Positions 1 through 11,920 of a DNA stretch of 64,000 nt are shown here, piece after piece. Under the pieces are notes generated by a model. The model worked only from the letters and a program-made list of their open reading frames with translations. It did no database searches and had not been told where the DNA came from. Location: the NCBI GenBank assembly GCA_036971475.1, contig JBAIZL010000005.1:64828655-64892654 (forward strand), read 5' to 3'. Source of the DNA: Prosapia bicincta. Taxonomy: Eukaryota > Arthropoda > Insecta > Hemiptera > Cercopidae. The translations under genes were made by a program, and so were the position numbers. Within the stretch, counting starts at the first letter, position 1. Every line of letters starts with the position of its first letter.

Positions 1-453
1 TTTTTAGTTGTATAGCCCAAGCAAAATTTAAAAAAAAATTACACTTTACGCCGTTTTATAATACACAAGTTGACAAAATGCTTGGATTAAATTTGTTCCT
101 AATTTAAATACACTCCAAATTTGAAGAGTTTAAACATTAAACTTAAGTGTGTAGCCTGCATTTTGTGAAACATTTTGTACTTGCATAGAAATCATTTATT
201 TAGGCAATCAGGCTAGACTTGCAAGAAATAACATGGTGTTAAAACCAAACTTTAAATTTTAATTTTCTCACTTTAAATCTACAAAGAAATATTGAGTCTA
301 CGAGACTTTTTTGAAAGTTCTCATCTGTTACAGCAATATTGTCATGGGTATAAGCCATAGATAGTCCATTAGGCACGTTTTCAAATATTCTGGTATCACC
401 AAACAAAGTTTTTTCGTACTAATGTATACCTAGGTCTACACTGAAATCTCACT
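1..453. other. AT-rich stretch, no gene seen
   Basis: No open frame with a recognisable product and no clear repeat structure. The only ORF, on the minus strand, is antisense to the LINE remnant that follows and looks accidental. Confidence 0.5.
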
Positions 454-672
454 ATGATTGACAAAAGAAGAGTTAGCCGACCAAGAAGACGTTGGCTGTA
501 GGACTTTGAAGAAGATTTAAGGATACACGGCGTTACAGCATGGAAACGGAAGGCCAAAGACAGAAGTACATGGCGGGACATTGTTAAGGAAGTCGAGACC
601 CAACCGGGCTGTAGTAAATATGTAAATATTTACAATGACGATACTTCTTGGCTGATTTTAAACACGCCTAAA
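454..672 (+). pseudogene. 3' end of a LINE reverse-transcriptase ORF (remnant)
   Basis: In the frame starting at 454 the translation contains RPRRRWL, then an in-frame TAG, then DFEEDLRIHGVTAWKRKA, and later RSTWRDIVKEVETQPG. This pattern (R-P-R-R-W, then E-E-D-L, then W-x-x-A/K-x-D-R, then W-R-x-I-V-x-E) is the familiar C-terminal tail of many arthropod non-LTR retrotransposon ORF2 proteins. Only the last ~70 codons are present, the rest is lost by 5' truncation, and the stop at 500-502 shows decay. It runs into a MULE end fragment with no gap. The family cannot be named from so short a tail. Confidence 0.6.
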
Positions 673-840
673 TAACTGTTACTTCACAGTTGTTTAGCCA
701 GTCCAAAGCCTGGATAAAGTGTGATGGGAATCAGTTTTAAAATAATAACAATACAAATCTTTGCAAGTAATCGTAATATAATTGACTACATTTAACGTGT
801 CAGCTGTTCTTAGAAAGGTGTACGCGATTGTCACGACACC
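653..840 (+). mobile_element. MULE-type element end fragment
   Basis: The stretch 653-735 matches 29943-30062 inside the MULE at 28-30 kb (shared words such as GATTTTAAACACGCCTAAAT and GCCAGTCCAAAGCCTGG) and the reverse complement of 11366-11475. It ends near 840 with CACGACACC, resembling the GCGACACC terminus of that element. I read it as a short non-autonomous or truncated relative. Confidence 0.55.
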
Positions 841-1695
841 GTAGGAGCTGGGGCACACTATATTGTCTTCCGTTTTCGCAGCAACTAAACCATTGATCAG
901 CATTAGGCCCTACCTTTCAGTGAAAGGACAGTGTTACCTAAATATACGGAGCTTTTACTTCGCTCTAATAGGTATTTGTTTAAAAATTAAATGAATGTGT
1001 AGATAAAGAAAAGATCAAAGAGTCAAATTGCTTTGGAATTTCATTGGTACCTCTCTAGAGTTTTTGGCGCCCTTGCTGCCATTCAAGTGCCTTCCGGGGG
1101 TAGAGCTTCGGAAATATGTTTATTTAAATAAAATAAATTACCCTTCCCCTTTCATCACCTGCCTATGCTAGTAGAGCGGGGAAGTACACATTTTTATTGA
1201 ACTTTATATTTTTAAATTCCCAAATGTAAATAAAAACCTTAATTGTTTATTTCACCAAATTTTTGCACCCTAGGCAGCCGCCTAAGTTGCCTGTATGGAA
1301 GAGACTGATTGTTCAAGGTTTTCTACGTTGCATGATTGTTCCAAATGAGAAAGCCAAGCCCAAATCGTCAAAATATAAATTCTCTAAATAAGATGTCCAT
1401 AACTTTTGTTTTGTGCCCACCTTGCGTTGGTTAAATCTACAGGACGTCTAAATCCGGCTCTGTAGGTAGTACGTGACCCGCTGAAAGTAGAAAATACGTA
1501 GAAATAACAAAGTAAAAATTTTTTATAGCAAAAATATGAATTTTTTGAAGTGTGACCTGCATTAACTGGTTACATTAAGTGAAATTTTTGGAGGAGCATC
1601 AAATCGAAGATGAGGACACATAATTAAAGACCTCGAAAGTCGACTCGCATATACATCAAGTCAAATTCTTGTTTAAGTACATTAAAATGTAAGTA

Positions 1696-1698
<3 letters not shown>
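841..1698. other. Unannotated AT-rich stretch
   Basis: No coding potential, tandem repeat or inverted repeat that I can support. Confidence 0.45.

Positions 1699-1763
<65 letters not shown>
1699..1763. repeat. (TA)n(TG)n compound microsatellite
   Basis: About 15 TA units pass directly into about 17 TG units, abutting the left arm of a foldback element. Confidence 0.95.
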
Positions 1764-1764
<1 letters not shown>

Positions 1765-2660
1765 TTGTTTAAATTTTCAATCGTTAATAAAATACATTTT
1801 ATTCATCCACTCAAGTTCAAATACATTTTTTTAAACTGGTAGTGGATGCAGCTTGATGACAATACCGGTACAGTTTTTTTTCAAACATAAATTCATTAAT
1901 TAAATTTAAATAATCAACTTTAGTTTTGTATGGGAGAAAAACTTTTCACAAAAGGATCATCTTATGTAATATAGCTATTTAGTCCCATTTGGCTTAAAAT
2001 AAGTGATAACTTATTTCATAAAACAGCTGATTTAACGTTAAAGGTTATATGGTAGAACGCTTTAACGTATACATTAAGTTACTTTATCTATTAATTGTAA
2101 TAATTTAATAAAAAGTCACTAGGTATATAATAAATAAAAGCAAAACTTAAAAGGATGGCATCGGCGCATCGTCGATAAGAAAATATAATGGTGAATTTTG
2201 TTGTGCGTGACAATTATACAGAAACGTTTAATTTTGTACTCCAAAAACAAGTAATATAAACAAAAGAATTTTAAAGCTATATCTGCTTAGATCAATAACG
2301 AGAAATTATATTTTAGTTCATCTTTATTAAATCATTACAATCAATATAAATAAAGTTATATACCCTTTGCGTTAAAACAGCTGTTCTACCACATAACCTA
2401 TAACGGTTTATGAAATCATGTACTCAATATTGTCACTTATTTTAAACCAGATGGAACGAAATAACTATACTGTATACCTTCCCCGTTTTGTGAAAAGTTT
2501 TTCTCCCATATAAAACTGAAATTTATTCATTTGAAAAAACTGTATTAACATCAAGTGTTAAGTTTAACAAACATTAATTACAAGTTTAAAAAAAATGTAT
2601 TTGAACTTAAGTGGATGAATAAAAGGTATTTTATTAACGTTTTAAAATGTTTACAATATA
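1764..2660. mobile_element. Foldback element with ~300-bp inverted arms
   Basis: The left arm (about 1766-2065) and right arm (about 2369-2657) are reverse complements with scattered mismatches. Shared words include ATGGGAGAAAAACTTTTCAC (left 1929-1949, right inverted near 2490-2510), TTATTCATCCACTCAAGTTC and CGTTAATAAAATA. The ~300-bp centre has no open frame. Both outer ends touch TG microsatellites (1730-1763 and 2669-2808) in the same orientation, consistent with insertion into a (TG)n tract. One arm recurs at 59083-59208, so it is a dispersed family. No protein is encoded, so it would move in trans if at all. Confidence 0.8.
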
Positions 2661-2663
2661 TAC

Positions 2664-4644
<1,981 letters not shown>

Positions 4645-4962
4645 GTGTAGAGCAGGGATGCTTAACCTTTTTGGAACGGTGGGCCGATTAAGTGTTCATT
4701 TTTCTCGAGCCGGGTCGCAGGATTAAAATTTCTCGAGTTCAACAATTGGAATACGTCTTATATAGTAGTGGTTAACTTTCAAATAATATAGGCTACATTT
4801 TAAATTATAATGTAAGCGTACATCCCCATACATACACTGCCACTTAACAATTTATGACACCCTACATACCTGTAACAACGTATCCAGATATCAAATTATC
4901 TATCTTGTTAATTAGATAATAAAAATATGGTACAACTCACAAATATACAATTTTTTATTTCA

Positions 4963-4998
4963 AACGCGTTTCAACGACTACTTTGTCGTCATCCTCAG
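4963..4998 (-). ncRNA. Hammerhead-like motif, left arm
   Basis: Read on the minus strand: CUGAGGA core, one extra U, stem II GACGAC/GUCGUU, then GAA and a self-complementary ACGCGU that could form stem III between two molecules. Stem I pairing is weak, so activity is doubtful. It mirrors the motif at 5094-5129. Confidence 0.45.
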
Positions 4999-5093
4999 TG
5001 AAAACTTTTGTTTTTACTTTTGCTAAAACTTTATAGGTTATGTTTAATATATATAGCCTATATTTTTTAGTTAATTTCATTTGTGTATTTTCA

Positions 5094-5129
5094 CTGAGGA
5101 TGACGACAAAGTAGTCGTTGAAACGCGTT
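5094..5129 (+). ncRNA. Hammerhead-like motif, right arm
   Basis: CUGAGGA at 5094-5100, an extra U at 5101, stem II GACGAC (5102-5107) with GUCGUU (5114-5119), GAA at 5120-5122, palindromic ACGCGU at 5123-5128, and U at the cleavage position 5129. Only one or two stem I pairs can be drawn, so this is probably a decayed or weak ribozyme. Confidence 0.45.
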
Positions 5130-5560
5130 TTAAATAAAAAATTGTATATTTGTGAGTTGTGCCATATTTTTATTATTTAATTATAACTTTCACTCACAAG
5201 CCAGCTCGAATATTATTTATCTTGTTAATGTTACAATGTTGCTACTTGCAGCAAGTATTTAAAGTTTACTACACTTACTTATTAATCATACTACACCACG
5301 ATTCAAAACATAAAACAACTTTTAACTTGAAAATAAAAAACATGAATTCTGGAAAGTGTTTATTTTAGAGGGAATTTTAAAGGGAAAGTTATACTGTTTC
5401 TCTTTTGATAATTGTTCATATCAATAAGCGAAGGGAAGTTAACCAGAACTCCATTTTCCATTTGGGCGCCCCACACTTACAACTTCTTTTCAAACGTTCT
5501 TATACACTCACTGACAATGAATTAAATTATCTCTGCCTTGAAGTTTGGTATTCAATTCGT

Positions 5561-6893
5561 CCATATGATGCATTATATGGACATAAAATGCTAAGTCATA
5601 TGATGCATTATATCGACATAAAATGCTAAGTCATATGATGCATTATATGGACATAAAATGCTAAGTCATATGATGCATTATATGGACATAAAATGCTAAG
5701 TCATATGATGCATTATATCGACATAAAATGCTAAGTCATATGATGCATTATATGGACATAAAATGCTAAGTCATATGATGCATTATATCGACATAAAATG
5801 CTTAGTCATATGATGCATTATATCGACATAAAATGCTAAGTCATATGATGCATTATATCGACATAAAATGCTAAGTCATATGATGCATTATATCGACATA
5901 AAATGCTAAGTCATATGATGCATTATATCGACATAAAATGCTAAGTCATATGATGCATTATATGGACATAAAATGCTAAGTCATATGATGCATTATATCG
6001 ACATAAAATGCTTAGTCATATGATGCATTATATCGACATAAAATGCTAAGTCATATGATGCATTATATGGACATAAAATGCTAAGTCATATGATGCATTA
6101 TATCGACATAAAATGCTAAGTCATATGATGCATTATATCGACATAAAATGCTAAGTCATATGATGCATTATATGGACATAAAATGCTAAGTCATATGATG
6201 CATTATATCGACATAAAATGCTTAGTCATATGATGCATTATATCGACATAAAATGCTAAGTCATATGATGCATTATATCGACATAAAATGCTAAGTCATA
6301 TGATGCATTATATCGACATAAAATGCTAAGTCATATGATGCATTATATCGACATAAAATGCTAAGTCATATGATGCATTATATCGACATAAAATGCTAAG
6401 TCATATGATGCATTATATCGACATAAAATGCTAAGTCATATGATGCATTATATGGACATAAAATGCTAAGTCATATGATGCATTATATCGACATAAAATG
6501 CTTAGTCATATGATGCATTATATCGACATAAAATGCTAAGTCATATGATGCATTATATCGACATAAAATGCTAAGTCATATGATGCATTATATCGACATA
6601 AAATGCTAAGTCATATGATGCATTATATGGACATAAAATGCTAAGTCATATGATGCATTATATCGACATAAAATGCTAAGTCATATGATGCATTATATGG
6701 ACATAAAATGCTAAGTCATATGATGCATTATATCGACATAAAATGCTAAGTCATATGATGCATTATATGGACATAAAATGCTAAGTCATATGATGCATTA
6801 TATCGACATAAAATGCTTAGTCATATGATGCATTATATCGACATAAAATGCTAAGTCATATGATGCATTATATCGACATAAAATGCTGTCACA
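5561..6893. repeat. 35-bp satellite, about 38 copies, inside the hAT element
   Basis: The unit starts CGACATAAAATGCTAAGTCA and continues with CATATGATGCATTATAT. Copies are almost identical and differ mainly at two sites: G/C before GACATAAA and A/T in GCTAAG/GCTTAG. The unit contains CATATG and ATGCAT palindromes. Both edges lie within the transposon, so the array grew inside it or was captured by it. Confidence 0.95.
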
Positions 6894-8383
6894 TAACCGG
6901 TCTGCATTTTTAAACTCGAATACCGTAATACCACGATCAGAAAGAAAAATATCAATTTCTTCACGTACACATAGAGTGCATTAAGATTAAAGATTTCCAT
7001 AACCACGTCAGTATTGGTTGTGCAATGTATATATGATCAAAATGTGCTCGCTTATGCCTTTCCCTATGGAATAGCATTACATTTCACTACATTCAAGCAA
7101 CATTTTAGAGTTGTCCCCGGGCCGCAAAAAACCATGTCGCGGGCAGCGGATTGTGCACCCCTGGTGTAGAGGGTAAACATTTCTTTATGACCTCAATAGC
7201 GAGACGTGCCCTGGGCACGTGATGCCTTTACATACACCCTCTTTCTATGGGGTTTTACTATCATTTCTATGTCCTAAATTTGCCGCCATTTGTGAGCGAA
7301 ATAAACATATTGGCTGATACCCTTGAAACTATAAACAAAAAACAAGATGGCTACACCGCATTACAAAGTTCTGGCTATGGGTTTGGTTAGAAAAATACAT
7401 AAAGTTTCCTAACGTAAGGTAACATGATGTGTGACGCAGTCTACTTCTTGTGACAACTCTATTCTATACTGAATAGGCCTATATCACCTGTAGTTTTATG
7501 CATTAACAGCATAAGGTTGCGGACATACAGAATGCAACTGGTGACGGCAACGCAACGCAAACTTGAGTTACTTTTACACAGCGTATAGAGTTGAATGCAC
7601 ATATTCATAGCGAAGTGATAGCAACGCGACTAGCGAGTGACACAGAAACTAGAGTTGCTCGGGTCACCGCATGCTGTAAACTCGTTGCTCTGATTGCCAG
7701 CAGTATTTGTTGTGTTGTGTTTGCGTTTCTCAAGAGTGCTATCGTATTTAAATATTAATTATTTTTATTTGTATATTTTGTGTTTCTGTTTCTGTGAATA
7801 GTCTTTTATTATGTAGTGCATTTATACTGGTACAGTGTGTCAGAAAAACAAAATATTGCTGGTTCTGGTCATGATTTGTGTATCCAACAACTTCAAGACG
7901 ATATGAATGATTACCAACAATTTTTTTCAAAATAAATGAAATCGGCACCTGAACTATAAAATTTGATTTTTTTTAAAACTCATTTGTATTTTATTGCAAT
8001 ATAATGTTATTTAAAGTGTTGCAGTTATACATAAAAAGAAATACTTATTAAATGAGCAATTAACCTTAGCTGAGTGTTTTGTCTTTCTCCAAGTGAAATC
8101 GGTTCTCGGCAATATTTGATTTTTTCTTGATGTTCTCAAATACATTACTCATTTTAAGTTAGTAGTCGTAAATGCTAATGCTCATACGATAATAATTAAA
8201 AAATTTGTCTGGGTAAATTCATAAGTTTTGCACAGAAATGTGTTGACTTTGTCTCGCATGAATGACGTTATAGAACTGTTGAATGTTGTAGTCCATTACG
8301 TTCGGTGAATCTTATTAATCACTTAAAACAATAGTTTATGACTATCCGAACTTTAAATTTAGTAAATTTGTTAAAACTTACTG

Positions 8384-8429
8384 AGACAGAACGTTTTCGA
8401 TCGCTATGTGCCGATCTTCTTCAGTGTCT
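8384..8429 (-). ncRNA. Hammerhead ribozyme candidate (PLE end)
   Basis: On the minus strand: stem I AGACA (8429-8425) pairs with UGUCU (8388-8384). The core is CUGAAGA (N7 = A, allowed), followed by one extra A, stem II GAUCG/CGAUC with an 8-nt loop, GAA, palindromic AACGUU as stem III, and C at the cleavage position. All core residues I can test are present. Confidence 0.65.
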
Positions 8430-8590
8430 TATGCTTGGAGTTATTGGGTCAAGCTGTGACGGTTTTAAAGATAGGTTTCGATAGTATGAAATAGTATGTG
8501 TGATTTGTATTGTGTTTGTTCGTTTAGTATGTTTGTACTGTAAACCTACTTTTAAAACCGTCACCGCTTGACCCAATAACTCCAAACATA

Positions 8591-8636
8591 AGACACTGAT
8601 GAAGATCGGCACATAGCGATCGAAAACGTTCTGTCT
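8591..8636 (+). ncRNA. Hammerhead ribozyme candidate (PLE end)
   Basis: Stem I AGACA (8591-8595) pairs with UGUCU (8632-8636). CUGAUGA is at 8596-8602, an extra A at 8603, stem II GAUCG (8604-8608) with CGAUC (8617-8621), GAA at 8622-8624, self-complementary AACGUU at 8625-8630, and C at the predicted cleavage site 8631. A two-molecule stem III would be needed because AACGUU leaves no hairpin loop. Small PLE-linked hammerheads acting as dimers are known. Confidence 0.7.
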
Positions 8637-8922
8637 CAGTAAGTTTTAACAAATTTACTAAATTTAAAGTTCGGATTCTCATAAACTATTGTTTTAAGTG
8701 ATTAAAAAGTTATAGAATTGTAGACCTACACCGAATTGTCTTTTTTGTAATGTTTTTGTAGCTTCTTTCTTAAAATATACACAAGGATGTATCCACCTCT
8801 GACAACTAAACTAGCAACTTTATATGAACAATCTTGTAAACCGACTAGCAACTTTTCCAATAGCAACTCAAGTTTGCGTTAGGTTGCCGTCACCAGTTGC
8901 CTTCTGTATGTCCACAGCCTAA

Positions 8923-10148
8923 AGCAATTATGAGGAGCGACCGAGCGGGAAGACAGAATTCTCATTGCCGCGCCTGATAAATGCACATTTTGGGGACAAG
9001 AATATTTTGACCCCTGTAACATTATCTACCACCAGTCCAATTACATATCAACCGATTATGTCAGATAAGCCAATACCAACCCTAAGATATATAAACGCTC
9101 TATTTAAACCATCTAATTATAGTTTTTTAAATAAATATAGATAAAAATGAGGTAATTTGACTAAATTCATAAATTAATAAATAATTTGAGAACCCGATCC
9201 GTTGCCAGCTTTTAGTGCGTTGTATGCTATTGCCGCGAACCCAATGATTTCTATATTTTAATAGGCGAAAGCGGAAACGACCTGCCTGAGGTCTCGCCTT
9301 TAAAAATACCTTTATAATTTTACAATCTCCGATTGGTTGGCCTTTTTATCCCCCTTAACATAGTCACTATTGGACTATATATGGCAACTTATAATACCCT
9401 ATTCTCTTTCTATGTTAGAATAACCCTTTTGTGCTGTCTAAGATTGAGCATGTGTTTTGTATTAAACAGACGGAAAATTGAATATAAAATCATTTTGGAG
9501 GAAATTATGTAAAACGGAAATCAGGCGTATTTATTGCTTGATAATTCTGCCGCCCTCGGCAAACATCATTGCCCGTACCTGTTTTGTAACACGGTTCTGT
9601 AAGTCTGTTTGCCGTTAATGTTAAAACAATGCTATTTTCGAACCGGATGTGCAGTTTTTCCTGTTTGTCGATTTCGTACGCTACAAACAGCAATTTCCCA
9701 AAGGTCACCTGTAATTAAATCGTCCAGGTGGGTTTATAAATACTATATTTCGCCCAGAAGCACGAGGAAGCTTAGTTTTAGTTCTGACAAAGAGAAATTA
9801 ATATTCCTATGGAAAGCAATCGCTTAAATTTTGCTACTGTTAGTGTCTTGTCTAGCCTTCCGCCTAGCGACTTTTAAATTACATCTAGTTTTAACAAGGT
9901 TAGGTCTACTAAAAAGTCCTAACATAGACTGGGATAGCCAACACTCTAAAACCATCCAATTCTAGTATTCAACGACAGGCAACTAGCGGGGGAGATTTAC
10001 AAAGATAAATTGAATAAATTATTACGCTCTGTGTATTAGGGTTGATAACATCTGGCGTGGTCTAACCTCTTATAGTGGCAGTGTTTTGTCAGTTGTAGTA
10101 GTTGTTAAATCATAAGGTCAATAACTTATTCAGTTTACGTGTAAAGTT

Positions 10149-10179
<31 letters not shown>

Positions 10180-10336
10180 TTCTAGGTTTTGCAACACTGT
10201 TTTTTGTATTCACTTATCACTTTCACTATATGTACTTAAACAAGAATCTTACTTGGTATTTATGCGAGTTAACTTTCAAAGATTGGTAGTATCTCCATTA
10301 TCGGGCATCACTGACCGGGGGTTGTAGTAGACAGTC

Positions 10337-10388
<52 letters not shown>

Positions 10389-11211
10389 TATTTCAGGAAA
10401 GTATATAGAGTACGATTTTTTAAATTGTATAAAAATATTTCAGTAAAAGTTTCAAATATTATTAGTAAAAGACCAACAATTAATTTGTTTAGTTTTCAAA
10501 TTTTAAAGTAAGTAAAATTAGCAGTAATAAATGTTTTACAGAAATGAAGGCTATATTTTTATGAGCTGAACAATATAGTTTTGAAAATAAAAATATAAGG
10601 TTTTTTAATTAAAGATAAGAAATTTACAATATAAATTTACAAAATACGTTTTTTCACCAAATTTCAAGAACAAACTTATGAAGAAATCAAGCTAAGAAGC
10701 AAGCGAATAAAGAGGCTAAGTAATTATGTATCTCACATATTATCTATATTTTATTGTAGAAAAAACATTGGTATTTTTACTTAATAAAAAAAATATAATC
10801 TTATTTTGAAAAGTATGAAAAATAACAAAACAATTAAACTTTTGATTTCTAGTAGTAGAAAATTGAAAATATTATGTACTCAGCCCGTCCAGAAAGTGAT
10901 AGGCCTATTCAGTGCACGTTAATATTTTATTGGACGATATTATTTGTTGGAAGTTTTATATTAATATATTACGGACTAAAACGAAAGCTAGATATCTCAG
11001 ATTTAAACTGGTGTATAATTTATTGTATTTAAACAATGAAAAATAATCGTATTTTGTATCTAAAAGTAATAGTGTCTAGAAAAAATAGAATTTCTCAGGG
11101 TCACTCAAACGGTTTTTGAGTCAATAAAAACTGGCCAGATATCTATTTATATCTAATTTAAATCTATTATATCGATTAAAGTATAATTTGTATAAGGAAA
11201 AGTTCCACTAT
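8923..11211. other. Unannotated AT-rich stretch with (AT)n tracts
   Basis: (AT)n tracts lie at about 10154-10180 and 10341-10386. The two overlapping ORFs near 9505-9827 are on opposite strands, have no recognisable domain and look accidental. Nothing else is supported. Confidence 0.5.
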
Positions 11212-11482
11212 GGAGCGCCAGACGCAAATGAATATGCGACAGATGCACCAAATGAACTTACGCCTGTGGTAAAAAGCGACAGTGGCGCCCAAGTTACCCA
11301 AAATATACCTGCGTTTGGGAGACCCGCATTATTTCTTGTATTAAGTAGGCCTACGATTAAAGCCTCTAAAACTCCCATCACACTTTGTCCAGGCTTTAGA
11401 TTGGCTAAGTGAAAGAAACCCAGTTTCTCTATTTTGGAAAATTAGCTTTCTATCATTTAGGCGTGTTTAAAATTAGGTAAAA
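11212..11482 (-). mobile_element. Terminal part of a MULE related to the 28-30 kb element
   Basis: Reading the minus strand from 11482 to 11212, the sequence follows 29943-30190 of the intact MULE: the AAACACGCC block, the GCCAAT...AAAGCCTGGACAAAGTG block, and GTGTGATGGGAGTTTTAGAG. It then continues towards the terminus with TGGGCGCCACTGTCGC and CATCTGTCGCATATTC. The outer end near 11212 is GGAGCGCCAGACGCAAAT. No matching 9-bp duplication was found at its flanks, so the full element is not defined. Confidence 0.65.
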
Positions 11483-11593
11483 GAGCCATCATTTTTGTTT
11501 TTTTAACTTTTTTAAATGATAGTATATTGTGTTAATTTCTTTTTTTATAATTTAATGTTATTAATTTTTTTTTTTTTTTTTTTTTTTGATAAA

Positions 11594-11842
11594 CTAAGGA
11601 CTATCTACAAATATTATCATAATATTTAGCGTATTCAGTTTGAACCTAGTCTGATTTTGTAAGTAGGACAGAGTGCAAAGACACGTCCTTATGTCACAGG
11701 CTTCTTCATACTTCTTGACCGTTCTATTATTTCTCTCGGCCAGTTTCATATAGACTATGTGCATTTCCCTCTCTTCCATCCAAGGTTTAATTGCATCTTC
11801 ATGTATGCACAAGCTGTATTTCCGCTTCAGTTTTGAAATCAC
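11594..11842 (-). pseudogene. Protein-coding fragment, perhaps transposase C-terminus
   Basis: An 82-codon open frame containing IHEDAIKPWMEEREMHIVY and LAERNNRTVKKYEEAC looks like real protein sequence (charged, amphipathic, no low complexity). I do not recognise a family. Its position fits the end of a MULE transposase. On the minus strand it precedes the MULE end at 11482-11212 by ~110 bp, as the transposase at 29739 precedes the homologous block at 29943 in the intact element. The start is not defined, and upstream sequence merges into the repeat array. Confidence 0.35.
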
Positions 11843-11920
11843 TTATCAATTCTTTAATTCTAGGATTAGGTCACCGAAGCGAGATGCTCCGTTTGTTGTT
11901 CCACTCTTCAACAACATTAA

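Larger units (their letters stand above)
4912..5180. mobile_element. Small foldback element with inverted hammerhead-like ends
   Basis: Arms 4912-5006 and 5087-5180 are almost perfect reverse complements around an ~80-bp AT-rich loop. Each arm contains the hammerhead-like motif listed separately. The element lies inside the hAT transposon. It resembles an inverted pair of Penelope-type terminal repeats without any coding body. Confidence 0.8.
4653..7163. mobile_element. hAT-superfamily non-autonomous DNA transposon
   Basis: The element starts CAGGGATGCTTAACC and ends with the inverted form of CAGGGGTGCACAATCC, so the termini are short imperfect inverted repeats of the CAGRG type typical of hAT. 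It is flanked by a perfect 8-bp direct repeat GTGTAGAG (4645-4652 and 7164-7171), the duplication length diagnostic of hAT. Subterminal GC-rich pieces (GGTGGGCCG near the left end, GGGCCGCAAAAAACC near the right) are also typical. The 2.5-kb interior has no transposase. Instead it carries a nested foldback element (4912-5180) and a 35-bp satellite (5561-6893). Intact ends and a perfect duplication suggest a fairly recent insertion, mobilised in trans. Confidence 0.9.
8316..8704. mobile_element. Penelope-like element reduced to an inverted pair of ends
   Basis: The two arms, starting TAATCACTTAAAACAATAG at 8316 and ending with its reverse complement at 8704, match the 3' ends of the longer Penelope-like copies at 24.5, 49.2 and 53.2 kb, including the hammerhead-like motif and the sequence encoding the end of the GIY-YIG ORF. 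Between them is a ~70-bp spacer. PLE terminal repeats are known to occur in inverted as well as direct orientation. This copy lacks reverse transcriptase and sits inside the Harbinger-type element. Confidence 0.8.
7515..8919. mobile_element. PIF/Harbinger-type non-autonomous DNA transposon
   Basis: The ends are ~57-bp inverted repeats with about six mismatches. The left begins GGTTGCGGACATACAG and the right, inverted, GGCTGTGGACATACAG. Both flanks carry TAA (7512-7514 and 8920-8922), fitting the TWA duplication of PIF/Harbinger elements. No transposase frame is present in its 1.4 kb. A Penelope-like inverted end pair has inserted into it at 8316-8704. ISL2EU-like or other TIR families are less likely given the TAA duplication. 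Confidence 0.8.
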
